Source: JBBDST01 sp040904765 (GTDB lineage Bacteria; Actinomycetota; Nitriliruptoria; Nitriliruptorales; Nitriliruptoraceae). Taken from it: a stretch of 20,923 nucleotides of DNA. The position numbers and the translations under genes are program-made. Of the stretch, positions 1 to 6,987 are shown piece after piece (position 1 is the first letter of the stretch; each line of letters begins with the position of its first letter). Below the pieces are notes generated by a model. It ran no database searches and had not been told where the DNA came from. It worked only from the letters and a program-made list of their open reading frames with translations. The stretch covers positions 1-20,923 of the forward strand of contig JBBDST010000046.1 of NCBI GenBank assembly GCA_040904765.1, read 5' to 3'.

Positions 1-16
1 GAAAGTCAATCGCCAT
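1..16 (-). CDS. Start of a downstream gene, probably module-2 nuoN (only 5 codons visible)
   Basis: An ATG at 16-14 opens a frame reading MAIDF before the window ends. A GAGGA-type ribosome binding site lies about 8 bases upstream. The start follows the stop of the second nuoM by 55 bases on the same strand. In nuo operons nuoN almost always follows nuoM, and all other module-2 genes keep canonical order, so this is probably nuoN. That identity rests on gene order alone, because five residues cannot identify a protein. Confidence 0.45.
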
Positions 17-71
17 CTTGTCGTCCTCTTCTGTGCCCGAAGGCGTTCTGTCGTCAGTCGTTACCGGTGCG

Positions 72-1610
72 CTAGTTCGCCATGAAACCAATTAAGTTTG
101 TGACGGCGGCGTCTTGCACTCCGAAGATCAGGACCGGGAAGATGCCAAGCACCAACACAAGAATTAACAGCGGGGTCCAAGACACCCATTCGATCGCCTG
201 TACGTCATCGAGTTCTGCGTTCGCCCACTTCTCCAGCGGCTGGCCCAAGTTGATGCGTTGCAGCAGCCACAAGAAGTAGCCAGCGGTGAGCACCGTCCCG
301 ATCGCAGCGAACACCACGAGTCCAAGATACAAACCTTGATAAGACGCTTCTAGGCCCATTCCTGGCGAAATTGCCGCCCACATGGCGGTGAACTCACCCC
401 AGAAGCCGGCAAGGCCCGGAAGACCAAGCGAAGCAACAGCAACATAGGTCAGCAGGACGCCGTAACGCGGCATGGTTTTCAACATGCCGCCCCCAATGAC
501 GCTGATTTCACGCGTATGGAAACGTTCGTGCATAGATCCAGCAAGGAAGAACAGCATGCCGGTGATCACACCGTGAGCGATGTTGCCAAACAGTGCGGCC
601 TGGATACCTGCTTCGTTCATGGCTGCAATACCAAGCATCACGAACCCCATGTGGCCGACCGATGAGAATGCGATCAGTCGCTTCACGTCGGTCTGAGCCA
701 GGCAAGCAAGCGCCCCATACACGATACCGATGACGGCAAGTACACCGATTATCGGCGCGAATCGGACTGCACCTTCAGGCAAGATCGGCAGTGCGATACG
801 AATGAAACCGTAGGTACCCATCTTCAGCAGGACGCCGGCAAGCAGTACGGACCCGACGGTTGGCGCCTCGGTGTGAGCGTCCGGCAACCAGGTGTGAAAT
901 GGCCACATGGGCACTTTGATGGCAAACCCGAGGAAAATGCCCAAAAACGCCCACGTCTGGAACGTGGCAGATCCAAACGGTGCCATCGTAGACAGTTCGA
1001 TGATGTTCCAGGTGGATGCCCCAGCGGCGAAGTAAATCGCCAGGAACGCAACCAGCATGAACACTGAACCAAACAGGGTGTACAGGAAGAATTTGACGCT
1101 GGCGTAGTCACGCCGTGGCCCACCCCACATGCCAATGAGGAAGAACATCGGCACGAGAACGATTTCCCAGAAGATGAAGAACAGGATCAAGTCAAACGCG
1201 ACGAACGTTCCGGCCATACCGGTTTGCAAAACAAGCATCAAGGAGAGGAATGCTTTTGGTTTACCCGGTGACGGCAAATGTTTTGTCGTGTAGATCGCTG
1301 ACAGTAACGGCAGCAGATAGGTCAGGAAGAACAGCGGCAGGGAGATCCCGTCGATACCGAGCGAGAACCGCGCGTTGATCGCTGTAATCCAGCCCACATC
1401 AGTCGCGAACTGCAACTCGCCGGAACGACTGAAGTCGAAGCTCGCCGTGAGTGCTACGACAAACGCAAACGCAACACCGGTGATGACAACGGCAGTGCGA
1501 CGAATCTCACGATCGAGATGCGAGGGCATCAGCGACAGCAATACTGCTCCAGCAAGTGGCAGGAACAGCGCAACCACCAAGGCCCAGCCTGCGGTGTTCG
1601 GGTCCATCAT
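72..1610 (-). CDS. nuoM: NADH-quinone oxidoreductase subunit M, module 2 (NuoM2)
   Basis: This is one of the three antiporter-like proton-pumping subunits of the complex I membrane arm. The product is 512 residues, normal for NuoM, and almost wholly made of transmembrane helices. The TM5 glutamate sits in FWEIVLVPMFFLIGMWGG (Glu149, equivalent to E. coli NuoM Glu144). The TM7 lysine is Lys232, just before the signature WPFHTWLPDAHTEAP, and Lys263 follows in the next helix. These proton-path residues are intact. The start has two adjacent ATGs (1610 and 1607) behind AAGGAG. The second has better spacing (6 rather than 3 bases), so the protein may start MDPNTAG. Unlike its tightly packed neighbours, it is separated from nuoL2 by 135 bases containing hairpins. 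Mrp antiporter subunits are homologous, but the nuo context and the NuoM signature exclude them. Confidence 0.96.
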   Translation of the reverse strand: MMDPNTAGWALVVALFLPLAGAVLLSLMPSHLDREIRRTAVVITGVAFAFVVALTASFDFSRSGELQFATDVGWITAINARFSLGIDGISLPLFFLTYLLPLLSAIYTTKHLPSPGKPKAFLSLMLVLQTGMAGTFVAFDLILFFIFWEIVLVPMFFLIGMWGGPRRDYASVKFFLYTLFGSVFMLVAFLAIYFAAGASTWNIIELSTMAPFGSATFQTWAFLGIFLGFAIKVPMWPFHTWLPDAHTEAPTVGSVLLAGVLLKMGTYGFIRIALPILPEGAVRFAPIIGVLAVIGIVYGALACLAQTDVKRLIAFSSVGHMGFVMLGIAAMNEAGIQAALFGNIAHGVITGMLFFLAGSMHERFHTREISVIGGGMLKTMPRYGVLLTYVAVASLGLPGLAGFWGEFTAMWAAISPGMGLEASYQGLYLGLVVFAAIGTVLTAGYFLWLLQRINLGQPLEKWANAELDDVQAIEWVSWTPLLILVLVLGIFPVLIFGVQDAAVTNLIGFMAN

Positions 1611-1622
1611 TTTCTCCTTGGG

Positions 1623-1700
1623 CTCGATCCCGGATGAGTCCGGGTCGAGGTGTTCGCATCGGGGATGCGTCGTGCTTTTTACGCCAGTTGCGTGAAAAGC
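1623..1700 (-). promoter_or_regulatory. Three tandem stem-loops in the nuoL2-nuoM2 intergenic region
   Basis: The 135-bp gap at 1611-1745 contains three inverted repeats. Hairpin 1 (1674-1700) has arms of 6 plus 4 bp around one mismatch and a 5-base loop. Hairpin 2 (1655-1669) is a perfect 6-bp stem, CGCATC/GATGCG, with a 3-base loop. Hairpin 3 (1623-1649) has arms of 5 and 6 bp with a single bulge and a 4-base loop. Hairpin 3 ends a few bases before the AAGGAG ribosome binding site of nuoM2. On the transcribed strand no run of T follows any stem, so these do not look like intrinsic terminators. They could be an mRNA processing or stability element, or could modulate nuoM2 translation. The structures are visible; the function is inferred. 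Confidence 0.5.
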
Positions 1701-1745
1701 GAACTCATTAACTGCATGTATTCAGTTGTGTGATGCGCGCGGGTG

Positions 1746-3830
1746 CTAACGAGCCAGTGCAAACACCAAAACGAGCACCACTACGCTGGCCACAATGATG
1801 CCGGCGTACTTTTGGACGTCTCCCGACTGCACACGCTTTAGTCGGGAGCTCCACCACGACGCACTAAAAGCTGCGCCGTTAATTCCGCCGTCGATGATGC
1901 GCTGGTCAACGACGTGGTATGTCGTGTCAGCAACACGTTTCGTCAGTTTGCCTGCACCAGCAACCACACCATCGATCAGCACGTTGCTGGAGTACGACAC
2001 GGCGCTTGCGAGCCGGTCGCGGACAGGGACCACAACAAACCGGTACCCGGCCGCGTCAAAGCCATACTTGTTCTGCAAAATGGTCGTAAACCGGCCCATG
2101 TGAAGCACCGGATCGCGTTCCGGCATTCCACGACCGTAGATCCGGTAAGCCAGCAGCACTGCGGCCGAGAAAATCACCAGCACGATGGCCAACAGATCTG
2201 GATGCCATTTCGGTACGCCATGCAAAATGGTGAACGGTTTATCGCTGGCAGCAGCCGCATTGATGCCTGGCCCAAACGCCTGTGGAGCGTTCTCAACAAA
2301 CGGGTAGGTCGCTTTTTCGTCGATGACAGACGTTGCGGTCCACGTTTCAAAGTTCTGTGGCAGATTCCATATCGGCGAGAAGATGTAGCCTGAAACGATT
2401 GACAGGACAGCGAGCAGCATCAACGGGCCGACCATAAGTTTGCCGGATTCGTGCGGCGGGTGATGCGACCGGTTCTCGCCGAAGAACACGAGGAAACAGG
2501 CACGCGCCATGTAGAACGTGGTGACAAATGCAGCAGCAAGGCCAAGCCAGTACACGAGATTGCCGCTTGCAAAGCCTTGACCAGCCCACAGGTCTCCGGC
2601 AATCAAAATTTCGTCTTTGGAAAAGAACCCGGCAGTCATCGGGAACCCTGCCAACGCCAACGATCCGACAATGAACGTCCAGAAGGTGTGCGGCATGGCT
2701 TTCCGCATGCCGCCCATATCGGAGATGTTATTGGAGTGCACGGCGTGGATGAGTGACCCGGCGCCAAGAAACAGCAGTGCTTTAAAGAACCCATGGGTGA
2801 ACAGGTGGAAGATGCTGGCGGTGTAACCGCCGACACCGATTGCTGCAACCATGTAGCCCAGTTGAGAGATGGTCGAGTAGGCCAAGATCTTCTTGAGGTC
2901 ATCCTGCACGATCGCTAAGAGACCACCAAAGAACAAGGTGATCACACCGACGATGGCAATCACTCCCATCACGACGGCTGATTGTGCCAAGACAGGGAAC
3001 AGGCGTGCCAGTAAAAAGACGCCGGCGGTGACCATGGTGGCAGCGTGAATCAGGGCACTTACCGGCGTTGGTCCAGCCATGGCGTCTGGTAGCCAGACGT
3101 GCAACGGCATCTGACCTGATTTGGAGATGCAGCCCAAAAATATCAGCAACATACCCAGCACAATCGTGTATTGGGAGAGGTCGCCTGCGACGGCCGCTTC
3201 GTTGATTTGGATGATGTTAAACGGCGTGTCCGTAAAGGAGAACATGCCAGCGGAGAGCACAATCACGCCAACGATTAGGCCTACGTCACCAAATTTGGTG
3301 GTCAAGAAGGCTTTGTTCGCTGCGTCTTGGTTGGATTTTTCTTCCCAGTAGAAACCGATTAACAAGAACGAGCACAGGCCAACAAGTTCCCAGCCGATGA
3401 CGGCTTGCAGCAGGTTGTTTGACACAACCAGTACGAGCATCGAGAAGGTGAACAGGCTGAGCATCGCGTAGAAGTAGGTAAATCGTTCTTCGCCGCGCAT
3501 GTATTCACGTGAGTAGATGTGCACCATGAGCGACACGGTCGACACGAGCAGCAGCATCATGGCAGTGAGGCCGTCGACAAGCATGCCCAGTTCAAACACG
3601 AAACCGCCGCCAAGTGGTGACCAACGGTATGCATGTTCAACGGGGTCTAGCGGCGAGTTCATGAACGTGTGCCAAGCGATCATCACCGACAGGATGAACG
3701 CGATCGCCAATGAGGCAATGCCAAGTTCGCTGCCTTTACCCGGCAGCTTTTTTCCGAACACGGCAATGAGTACTGCTGACAACAGTGGCAGCAGCACGAT
3801 GATCCATGCGTAATCGAGGAGTGTTCCCAC
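1746..3830 (-). CDS. nuoL: NADH-quinone oxidoreductase subunit L, module 2 (NuoL2)
   Basis: This is the distal antiporter-like subunit of the membrane arm; its C-terminal lateral helix runs along the other pump subunits. I place the start at GTG 3830 (MGTLLDYAWIIVLLPLL, 694 residues). It has an AGGGGG site 6 bases upstream, whereas an upstream in-frame ATG at 3860 would overlap nuoK2 and add ten polar residues. Conserved features are the TM5 glutamate in GWELVGLCSFLLIGFYWEE (Glu148), the TM7 lysine in SKSGQMPLHVWLPDAMAGP (Lys237), and the following PVSALIHAATMVTAGV helix. A long C-terminal section of about 180 residues includes the loop KYGFDAAGYRF, the amphipathic lateral helix, and a final transmembrane anchor ending VLVFALAR. 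It follows nuoK2 by 10 bases. Confidence 0.95.
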   Translation of the reverse strand: MGTLLDYAWIIVLLPLLSAVLIAVFGKKLPGKGSELGIASLAIAFILSVMIAWHTFMNSPLDPVEHAYRWSPLGGGFVFELGMLVDGLTAMMLLLVSTVSLMVHIYSREYMRGEERFTYFYAMLSLFTFSMLVLVVSNNLLQAVIGWELVGLCSFLLIGFYWEEKSNQDAANKAFLTTKFGDVGLIVGVIVLSAGMFSFTDTPFNIIQINEAAVAGDLSQYTIVLGMLLIFLGCISKSGQMPLHVWLPDAMAGPTPVSALIHAATMVTAGVFLLARLFPVLAQSAVVMGVIAIVGVITLFFGGLLAIVQDDLKKILAYSTISQLGYMVAAIGVGGYTASIFHLFTHGFFKALLFLGAGSLIHAVHSNNISDMGGMRKAMPHTFWTFIVGSLALAGFPMTAGFFSKDEILIAGDLWAGQGFASGNLVYWLGLAAAFVTTFYMARACFLVFFGENRSHHPPHESGKLMVGPLMLLAVLSIVSGYIFSPIWNLPQNFETWTATSVIDEKATYPFVENAPQAFGPGINAAAASDKPFTILHGVPKWHPDLLAIVLVIFSAAVLLAYRIYGRGMPERDPVLHMGRFTTILQNKYGFDAAGYRFVVVPVRDRLASAVSYSSNVLIDGVVAGAGKLTKRVADTTYHVVDQRIIDGGINGAAFSASWWSSRLKRVQSGDVQKYAGIIVASVVVLVLVFALAR

Positions 3831-3836
3831 GTTTTG

Positions 3837-3842
3837 CCCCCT
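3837..3842 (-). promoter_or_regulatory. Ribosome binding site fixing the GTG start of nuoL2
   Basis: AGGGGG on the minus strand overlaps the TAG stop of nuoK2 and lies 6 bases before GTG 3830. No comparable site precedes the alternative ATG at 3860. This supports the shorter nuoL2 product and suggests coupling to nuoK2 translation. Confidence 0.6.
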
Positions 3843-4152
3843 ACCAGCGCATGAGGTCAACGTCGTCGACGTTCACCGTTGCCCGGTTTCTAAACAGGTT
3901 GAACACGATGGCTAGTCCAACCCCGACTTCGGCTGCAGCCACGCCAATGATGAATAAAGCAAACATCATGCCAGTCACAGCCGGGTCGTTAGGAAATAGC
4001 AGATTTTGGAACGCGACCAGGTTGATGTTCACGGCGTTAAGCATCAGTTCGACGCTGATCAGTACTAATACGGCGTTGCGTCGAGCGATCACACCGTAAA
4101 TACCAACGCAGAACAAAAAGGTGGCAAGAAGTAGCGGCCCTAAAGGACTCAT
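3841..4152 (-). CDS. nuoK: NADH-quinone oxidoreductase subunit K, module 2 (NuoK2)
   Basis: This small three-helix membrane subunit, homologous to MrpC, helps form the hydrophilic proton axis between the quinone site and the pumps. At 103 residues it is the usual NuoK length. The two intramembrane glutamates are present: Glu35 in the signature SVELMLNAVNINLVAF and Glu75 in GVAAAEVGVGLAIV. The start ATG overlaps the nuoJ2 stop as ATGA, implying translational coupling. The C-terminus (VNVDDVDLMRW) is a short acidic tail. Confidence 0.96.
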   Translation of the reverse strand: MSPLGPLLLATFLFCVGIYGVIARRNAVLVLISVELMLNAVNINLVAFQNLLFPNDPAVTGMMFALFIIGVAAAEVGVGLAIVFNLFRNRATVNVDDVDLMRW

Positions 4153-4778
4153 TGGGCACCTCCGGAGCCAATCTGCGCCGATTCAGTACGGTCAATTGCG
4201 TAGTCGGTGTCGCTCATCCCTGGTGGCGGGTCGCCTAAAGCGATACGCGTCGCACCGGCTTCTTCACCCGAGTCGCCATCTTCACGGCGCGCTAGCACGA
4301 TGGCGCCGATGAGTGCAGCCAGTAGCAGCATGGAGAGCACTTCAAACGGCAGTACCCAGTCGGCAAAGATGGCGATACCGATTGCTTCGATGCCGATGTA
4401 TCCGATTTTAAACGGCCCGTCACCAAACGCACCTGAGGTAACCGCGCCGATGATCAAGCCCGACAGCACCACGAACAGGCTGCCCGAGACGGCGATTGCA
4501 AAGCCGCGGTTTTGGTTGTCAAGCGCTTCACGGCCAATCGGGGCGCGGGTCAGCATCAAGCCGAATAGGAACAAGACGGCAACCGCTCCGACGTACACCA
4601 CCAGTTGGACCAGTGCAAGAAAATCTGCCGCGAGGGTAAGGAAGACGCCGGCGATGCCAGCCAACGTCACGGCCAAAAACAGGGCTGCGTGCACCAGGTT
4701 TTTCGAGGTGACGGTGAGCACTGCCGCGCCAGCGGTCAGCAGCGCAACAAGAATAAATATGACGTCGTGACCGGTCAC
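4149..4778 (-). CDS. nuoJ: NADH-quinone oxidoreductase subunit J, module 2 (NuoJ2)
   Basis: This is a five-helix membrane subunit of complex I whose third helix changes conformation to couple quinone reduction to pumping. The product is 209 residues. The conserved TM3 region reads QLVVYVGAVAVLFLFGLML, preceded by SKNLVHAALFLAVTLAGIAG in TM2. The last helix (LLLAALIGAIVLARRED) is followed by a tail of about 45 residues rich in Asp, Gly and Thr with no recognised domain. The start is GTG, overlapping the nuoI2 stop as GTGA. NuoJ is one of the least conserved subunits, so identity rests on these helices plus position between nuoI and nuoK. Confidence 0.94.
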   Translation of the reverse strand: MTGHDVIFILVALLTAGAAVLTVTSKNLVHAALFLAVTLAGIAGVFLTLAADFLALVQLVVYVGAVAVLFLFGLMLTRAPIGREALDNQNRGFAIAVSGSLFVVLSGLIIGAVTSGAFGDGPFKIGYIGIEAIGIAIFADWVLPFEVLSMLLLAALIGAIVLARREDGDSGEEAGATRIALGDPPPGMSDTDYAIDRTESAQIGSGGAQ

Positions 4779-5884
4779 TGGCCACCCTCCTGCTCGAGTT
4801 CTTGACGGCGTTTCTTGACATACGCCGCTTTGGCTTTCGCGCGGGCCATCCGTTCTGGCTTGCCTNNNNNNNNNNNNNNNNNNNNNNNNNNNNNNNNNNN
4901 NNNNNNNNNNNNNNNNNNNNNNNNNNNNNNNNNNNNNNNNNNNNNNNNNNNNNNNNNNNNNNNNNCAATCAGACGGTCAAACGTCTCTTGGTCGATCTCG
5001 CCTGCCTCAACGTGAATTTCCGGTTTGGGTTCGGCTGCAGGCGTTTCGGTAGCAGCAACGGGGGCAGGGGCGTCGTCTGCGGCGGCCGGCTCAGCGGCAG
5101 TTTCTGCAGGTGCTGCCTCGGCTTCTTGTGCGAGTTGAGCCTTCATTTTCTTGACATACGCCGCTTTGGCTTTCGCGCGGGCCATCCGTTCTGGCTTGCC
5201 TTCGGCAATCAGACGGTCAAACGTCTCTTGGTCGATCTCGCCTGCCTCAACGTGAATTTCGGCGGCTTTCGGTGCGGGTGCGTCTGTTGCAGTTGCCTTG
5301 GCTGAAGCGCCAGCTTTGGGTTCATCCGCTAGCGGTGCTGCCGCAGTTGGTGCGGACAGTGCCTGATCTTTGCGTGCTTTTTCGATCGCGTCGACCACTT
5401 CGGCTGGCGGGAGTGCACCCGTGTCAAGCTGCGGTGGCGGTGGGACCGTGTCGGCCCAGGCGCGAAGTTTTTCTTTTTCATGGAGTAATGCACCAAGGGT
5501 GTATTCGCTGTATTCGAACTCAGGTGACCACCACAGGGCATCGAACGGGCACACCTCGACGCAGATACCGCAGTACATGCACAGTGAGAAATCGATTGCG
5601 AAACGGTCAAGCACATTGCGGGTACGAGCACGGCCACCTTCTTTAGCTGCTGGGACCGTTTCTTTGTGCGATTCGATGTAGATGCACCAGTCGGGGCATT
5701 CACGACTGCACAGCATGCATACGGTGCAGTTCTCGTCCATCAGTGCGATGACGCCTCGGGCGCGCGGTGCCAGATATGGCCGTTCGTGGGGATACATCAG
5801 CGTCGCAGGGCGACGTCCCAGATGTTTGATCGTGACTGCGAGCCCCTTAAGTAGCCCGATCCCTGGCAGAGTGTTGGAAGCCAT
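4775..5884 (-). CDS. nuoI: NADH-quinone oxidoreductase subunit I, module 2, with long repetitive C-terminal tail (NuoI2)
   Basis: NuoI carries clusters N6a and N6b, which pass electrons to the terminal cluster in NuoB. Residues 1-150 form the ferredoxin-like core. The first 4Fe-4S motif is CTVCMLCSRECP (Cys53, 56, 59, 63) and the second is CMYCGICVEVCP (Cys102, 105, 108, 112), with amphipathic helix GLLKGLAVTIKHLG near the N-terminus. Canonical NuoI proteins end soon after the core. This one continues through TVPPPP into Ala/Pro/Glu-rich linker with a 38-residue unit, EIHVEAGEIDQETFDRLIAE onward, present twice at a spacing of 80 residues. The second copy is cut by a run of 100 N, so true length is uncertain: 369 codons as written, about 337 if only four bases are missing. 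The frame stays open across the gap either way. The start overlaps the nuoH2 stop as TGATG. I do not recognise the tail. Confidence 0.93.
   Translation of the reverse strand: MASNTLPGIGLLKGLAVTIKHLGRRPATLMYPHERPYLAPRARGVIALMDENCTVCMLCSRECPDWCIYIESHKETVPAAKEGGRARTRNVLDRFAIDFSLCMYCGICVEVCPFDALWWSPEFEYSEYTLGALLHEKEKLRAWADTVPPPPQLDTGALPPAEVVDAIEKARKDQALSAPTAAAPLADEPKAGASAKATATDAPAPKAAEIHVEAGEIDQETFDRLIAEGKPERMARAKAKAAYVKKMKAQLAQEAEAAPAETAAEPAAADDAPAPVAATETPAAEPKPEIHVEAGEIDQETFDRLIXXXXXXXXXXXXXXXXXXXXXXXXXXXXXXXXXXGKPERMARAKAKAAYVKKRRQELEQEGGQ
4811..5020 (-). repeat. Second copy of the 114-bp intragenic repeat, interrupted by the assembly gap
   Basis: Bases 4811-4865 and 4966-5020 match the two ends of the intact unit at 5147-5260 perfectly (55 plus 55 bases). 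Only four bases of the unit (TCGG on the plus strand) are unaccounted for at the gap. The unit encodes a charged, probably helical segment ending MARAKAKAAYVKK. Confidence 0.9.
4866..4965. other. Assembly gap of 100 N inside nuoI2
   Basis: There are exactly 100 undetermined bases, a conventional scaffold-gap length rather than a measured distance. The gap lies inside a repeat whose other copy is intact. The simplest reading is that four bases are missing. One or more further repeat periods of about 240 bp could also be hidden here. Confidence 0.95.
5147..5260 (-). repeat. Intact 114-bp repeat unit in the nuoI2 tail (38 codons)
   Basis: This unit encodes residues 209-246 of NuoI2, with core motif IDQETFDRLIAEGKPERMAR followed by AKAKAAYVKK. 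It is identical at every comparable base, including third codon positions, to the interrupted copy at 4811-5020. That indicates recent duplication or homogenisation rather than protein-level constraint alone. Both units sit between Ala/Pro-rich linkers. Confidence 0.9.
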
Positions 5885-6987
5885 CAGAACACCACCTTGG
5901 CAACAGTTACGACCGCGAGGTTAACCAGCGACACCGGCACCAGAACCTTCCACGAAATGCGCTGCAACTGGTCTTCACGCAGACGCGGGTATGCCACACG
6001 TGTCCACACCATGACGGCAACCAGGAGCAAAATCTTAGTCATCGTGACGCCCACGCCAGCGGCTACACCGATCGCAGAACAGTCTGTGAGTCCGTCGGCG
6101 CCGGCACAGCCTGGCAAGCCGATTCCTGGCAGTGGCTGCCAACCGCCCAGGTACAAGACGACCATCACGGCCGACATCGAAATCATGCCGGCGTACTCGG
6201 TGAGCAGATACATGGCGAATTTCAAACCGGAGTATTCGGTCATGTAGCCAAAGACCAGTTCGGAGTCGCCGATTGGCATGTCAAACGGTGGTCGCGACAG
6301 TTCAGCCAGGGCTGCGACGAAGAAGATGGCGAATCCTACGACCTGTGGAAACACGTACCACAGGTTGATGCTGGTGCCCGCCAACATGAACGTTGACTGG
6401 GATTCAACAATGCGGACCAGCGACAGGCTGCCTGCCTGCACTACGACAGCGATTGCTGCGATGATGAGCGGCAGTTCGTAGGCGATGAGTTGGGCACCGG
6501 CGCGCAAACCACCGATGAGTGAGAATTTGTTGGCGCTGGCCCAACCGCCCATCAGGACACCCAGTACGGAGATGGATGATGCGGCGAGTACAAAGAACAG
6601 CCCAAGTTCAAGATCCAGGGCAAACACGCCGGGACCAAACGGCAGCACCAGGAATACGAGCATTGCGGGGACAAGTGCGACTCCGGGTGCTGCAGCGAAC
6701 ACTTTGCGGTCTGCTGCGGCTGGGATGATGTCTTCTTTTTGGACGAATTTGATGCCGTCGGCGACGAGTTGTAGCGAACCAAACGGTCCGGCTTCAACCG
6801 GTCCGCGACGGTTTTGCATGCGCGCCATCAGTTTGTGTTCCATGTAGCCGCCAACGAGCGGAACGACGAGGAACAGGCCCAAAACAAACGCAATTTTAAG
6901 CAGAGTTGGCAGCCAGAATGTGTCGCCGACATCAAGCAGCGAGGTGGCTTGTGTAAAGACGCTTGGCGCGAGCAAAGGAGCAGTCAT
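5884..6987 (-). CDS. nuoH: NADH-quinone oxidoreductase subunit H, module 2 (NuoH2), divergent quinone loop
   Basis: NuoH is the membrane subunit that forms most of the quinone chamber and links the peripheral and membrane arms. The product is 367 residues with about eight to nine hydrophobic helices. Recognisable blocks are MARMQNRRGP and QLVADGIKFVQKEDIIP near the N-terminus, GGLRAGAQLIAYELPL in the middle, and RPPFDMPIGDSELVFGYMTE (residues 232-251). In the usual family loop the acidic residues follow FDxxEAExEL. Here the first glutamate position (E. coli Glu216) is Ile239 and the second is Asp241, while Asp236, Glu243 and Glu251 are kept. The module-1 paralogue has the canonical sequence. 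A short loop with Cys294 and Cys303 lies between late helices. The start overlaps the nuoD stop by ATGA, so no nuoE, nuoF or nuoG lies between. Confidence 0.95.
   Translation of the reverse strand: MTAPLLAPSVFTQATSLLDVGDTFWLPTLLKIAFVLGLFLVVPLVGGYMEHKLMARMQNRRGPVEAGPFGSLQLVADGIKFVQKEDIIPAAADRKVFAAAPGVALVPAMLVFLVLPFGPGVFALDLELGLFFVLAASSISVLGVLMGGWASANKFSLIGGLRAGAQLIAYELPLIIAAIAVVVQAGSLSLVRIVESQSTFMLAGTSINLWYVFPQVVGFAIFFVAALAELSRPPFDMPIGDSELVFGYMTEYSGLKFAMYLLTEYAGMISMSAVMVVLYLGGWQPLPGIGLPGCAGADGLTDCSAIGVAAGVGVTMTKILLLVAVMVWTRVAYPRLREDQLQRISWKVLVPVSLVNLAVVTVAKVVF

Noticed and set aside
1623..1700. Hairpins before nuoM2 as intrinsic terminators
   Set aside because: On the transcribed strand none of the stems is followed by a run of T, and nuoM2 with a downstream gene clearly continues the operon.
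4207..4770. Plus-strand open frame of about 187 codons opposite nuoJ2
   Set aside because: It is Ser/Thr/Pro-rich antisense sequence lying exactly opposite a clear nuoJ, with no recognisable domain. Many similar plus-strand frames occur opposite the other membrane genes and reflect their codon usage.
4775..5884. nuoI2 as a broken gene because of the N run
   Set aside because: The frame is open on both sides and in the same phase for either 100 or 4 bases. The interruption is an assembly artefact within a repeat, not a mutation.
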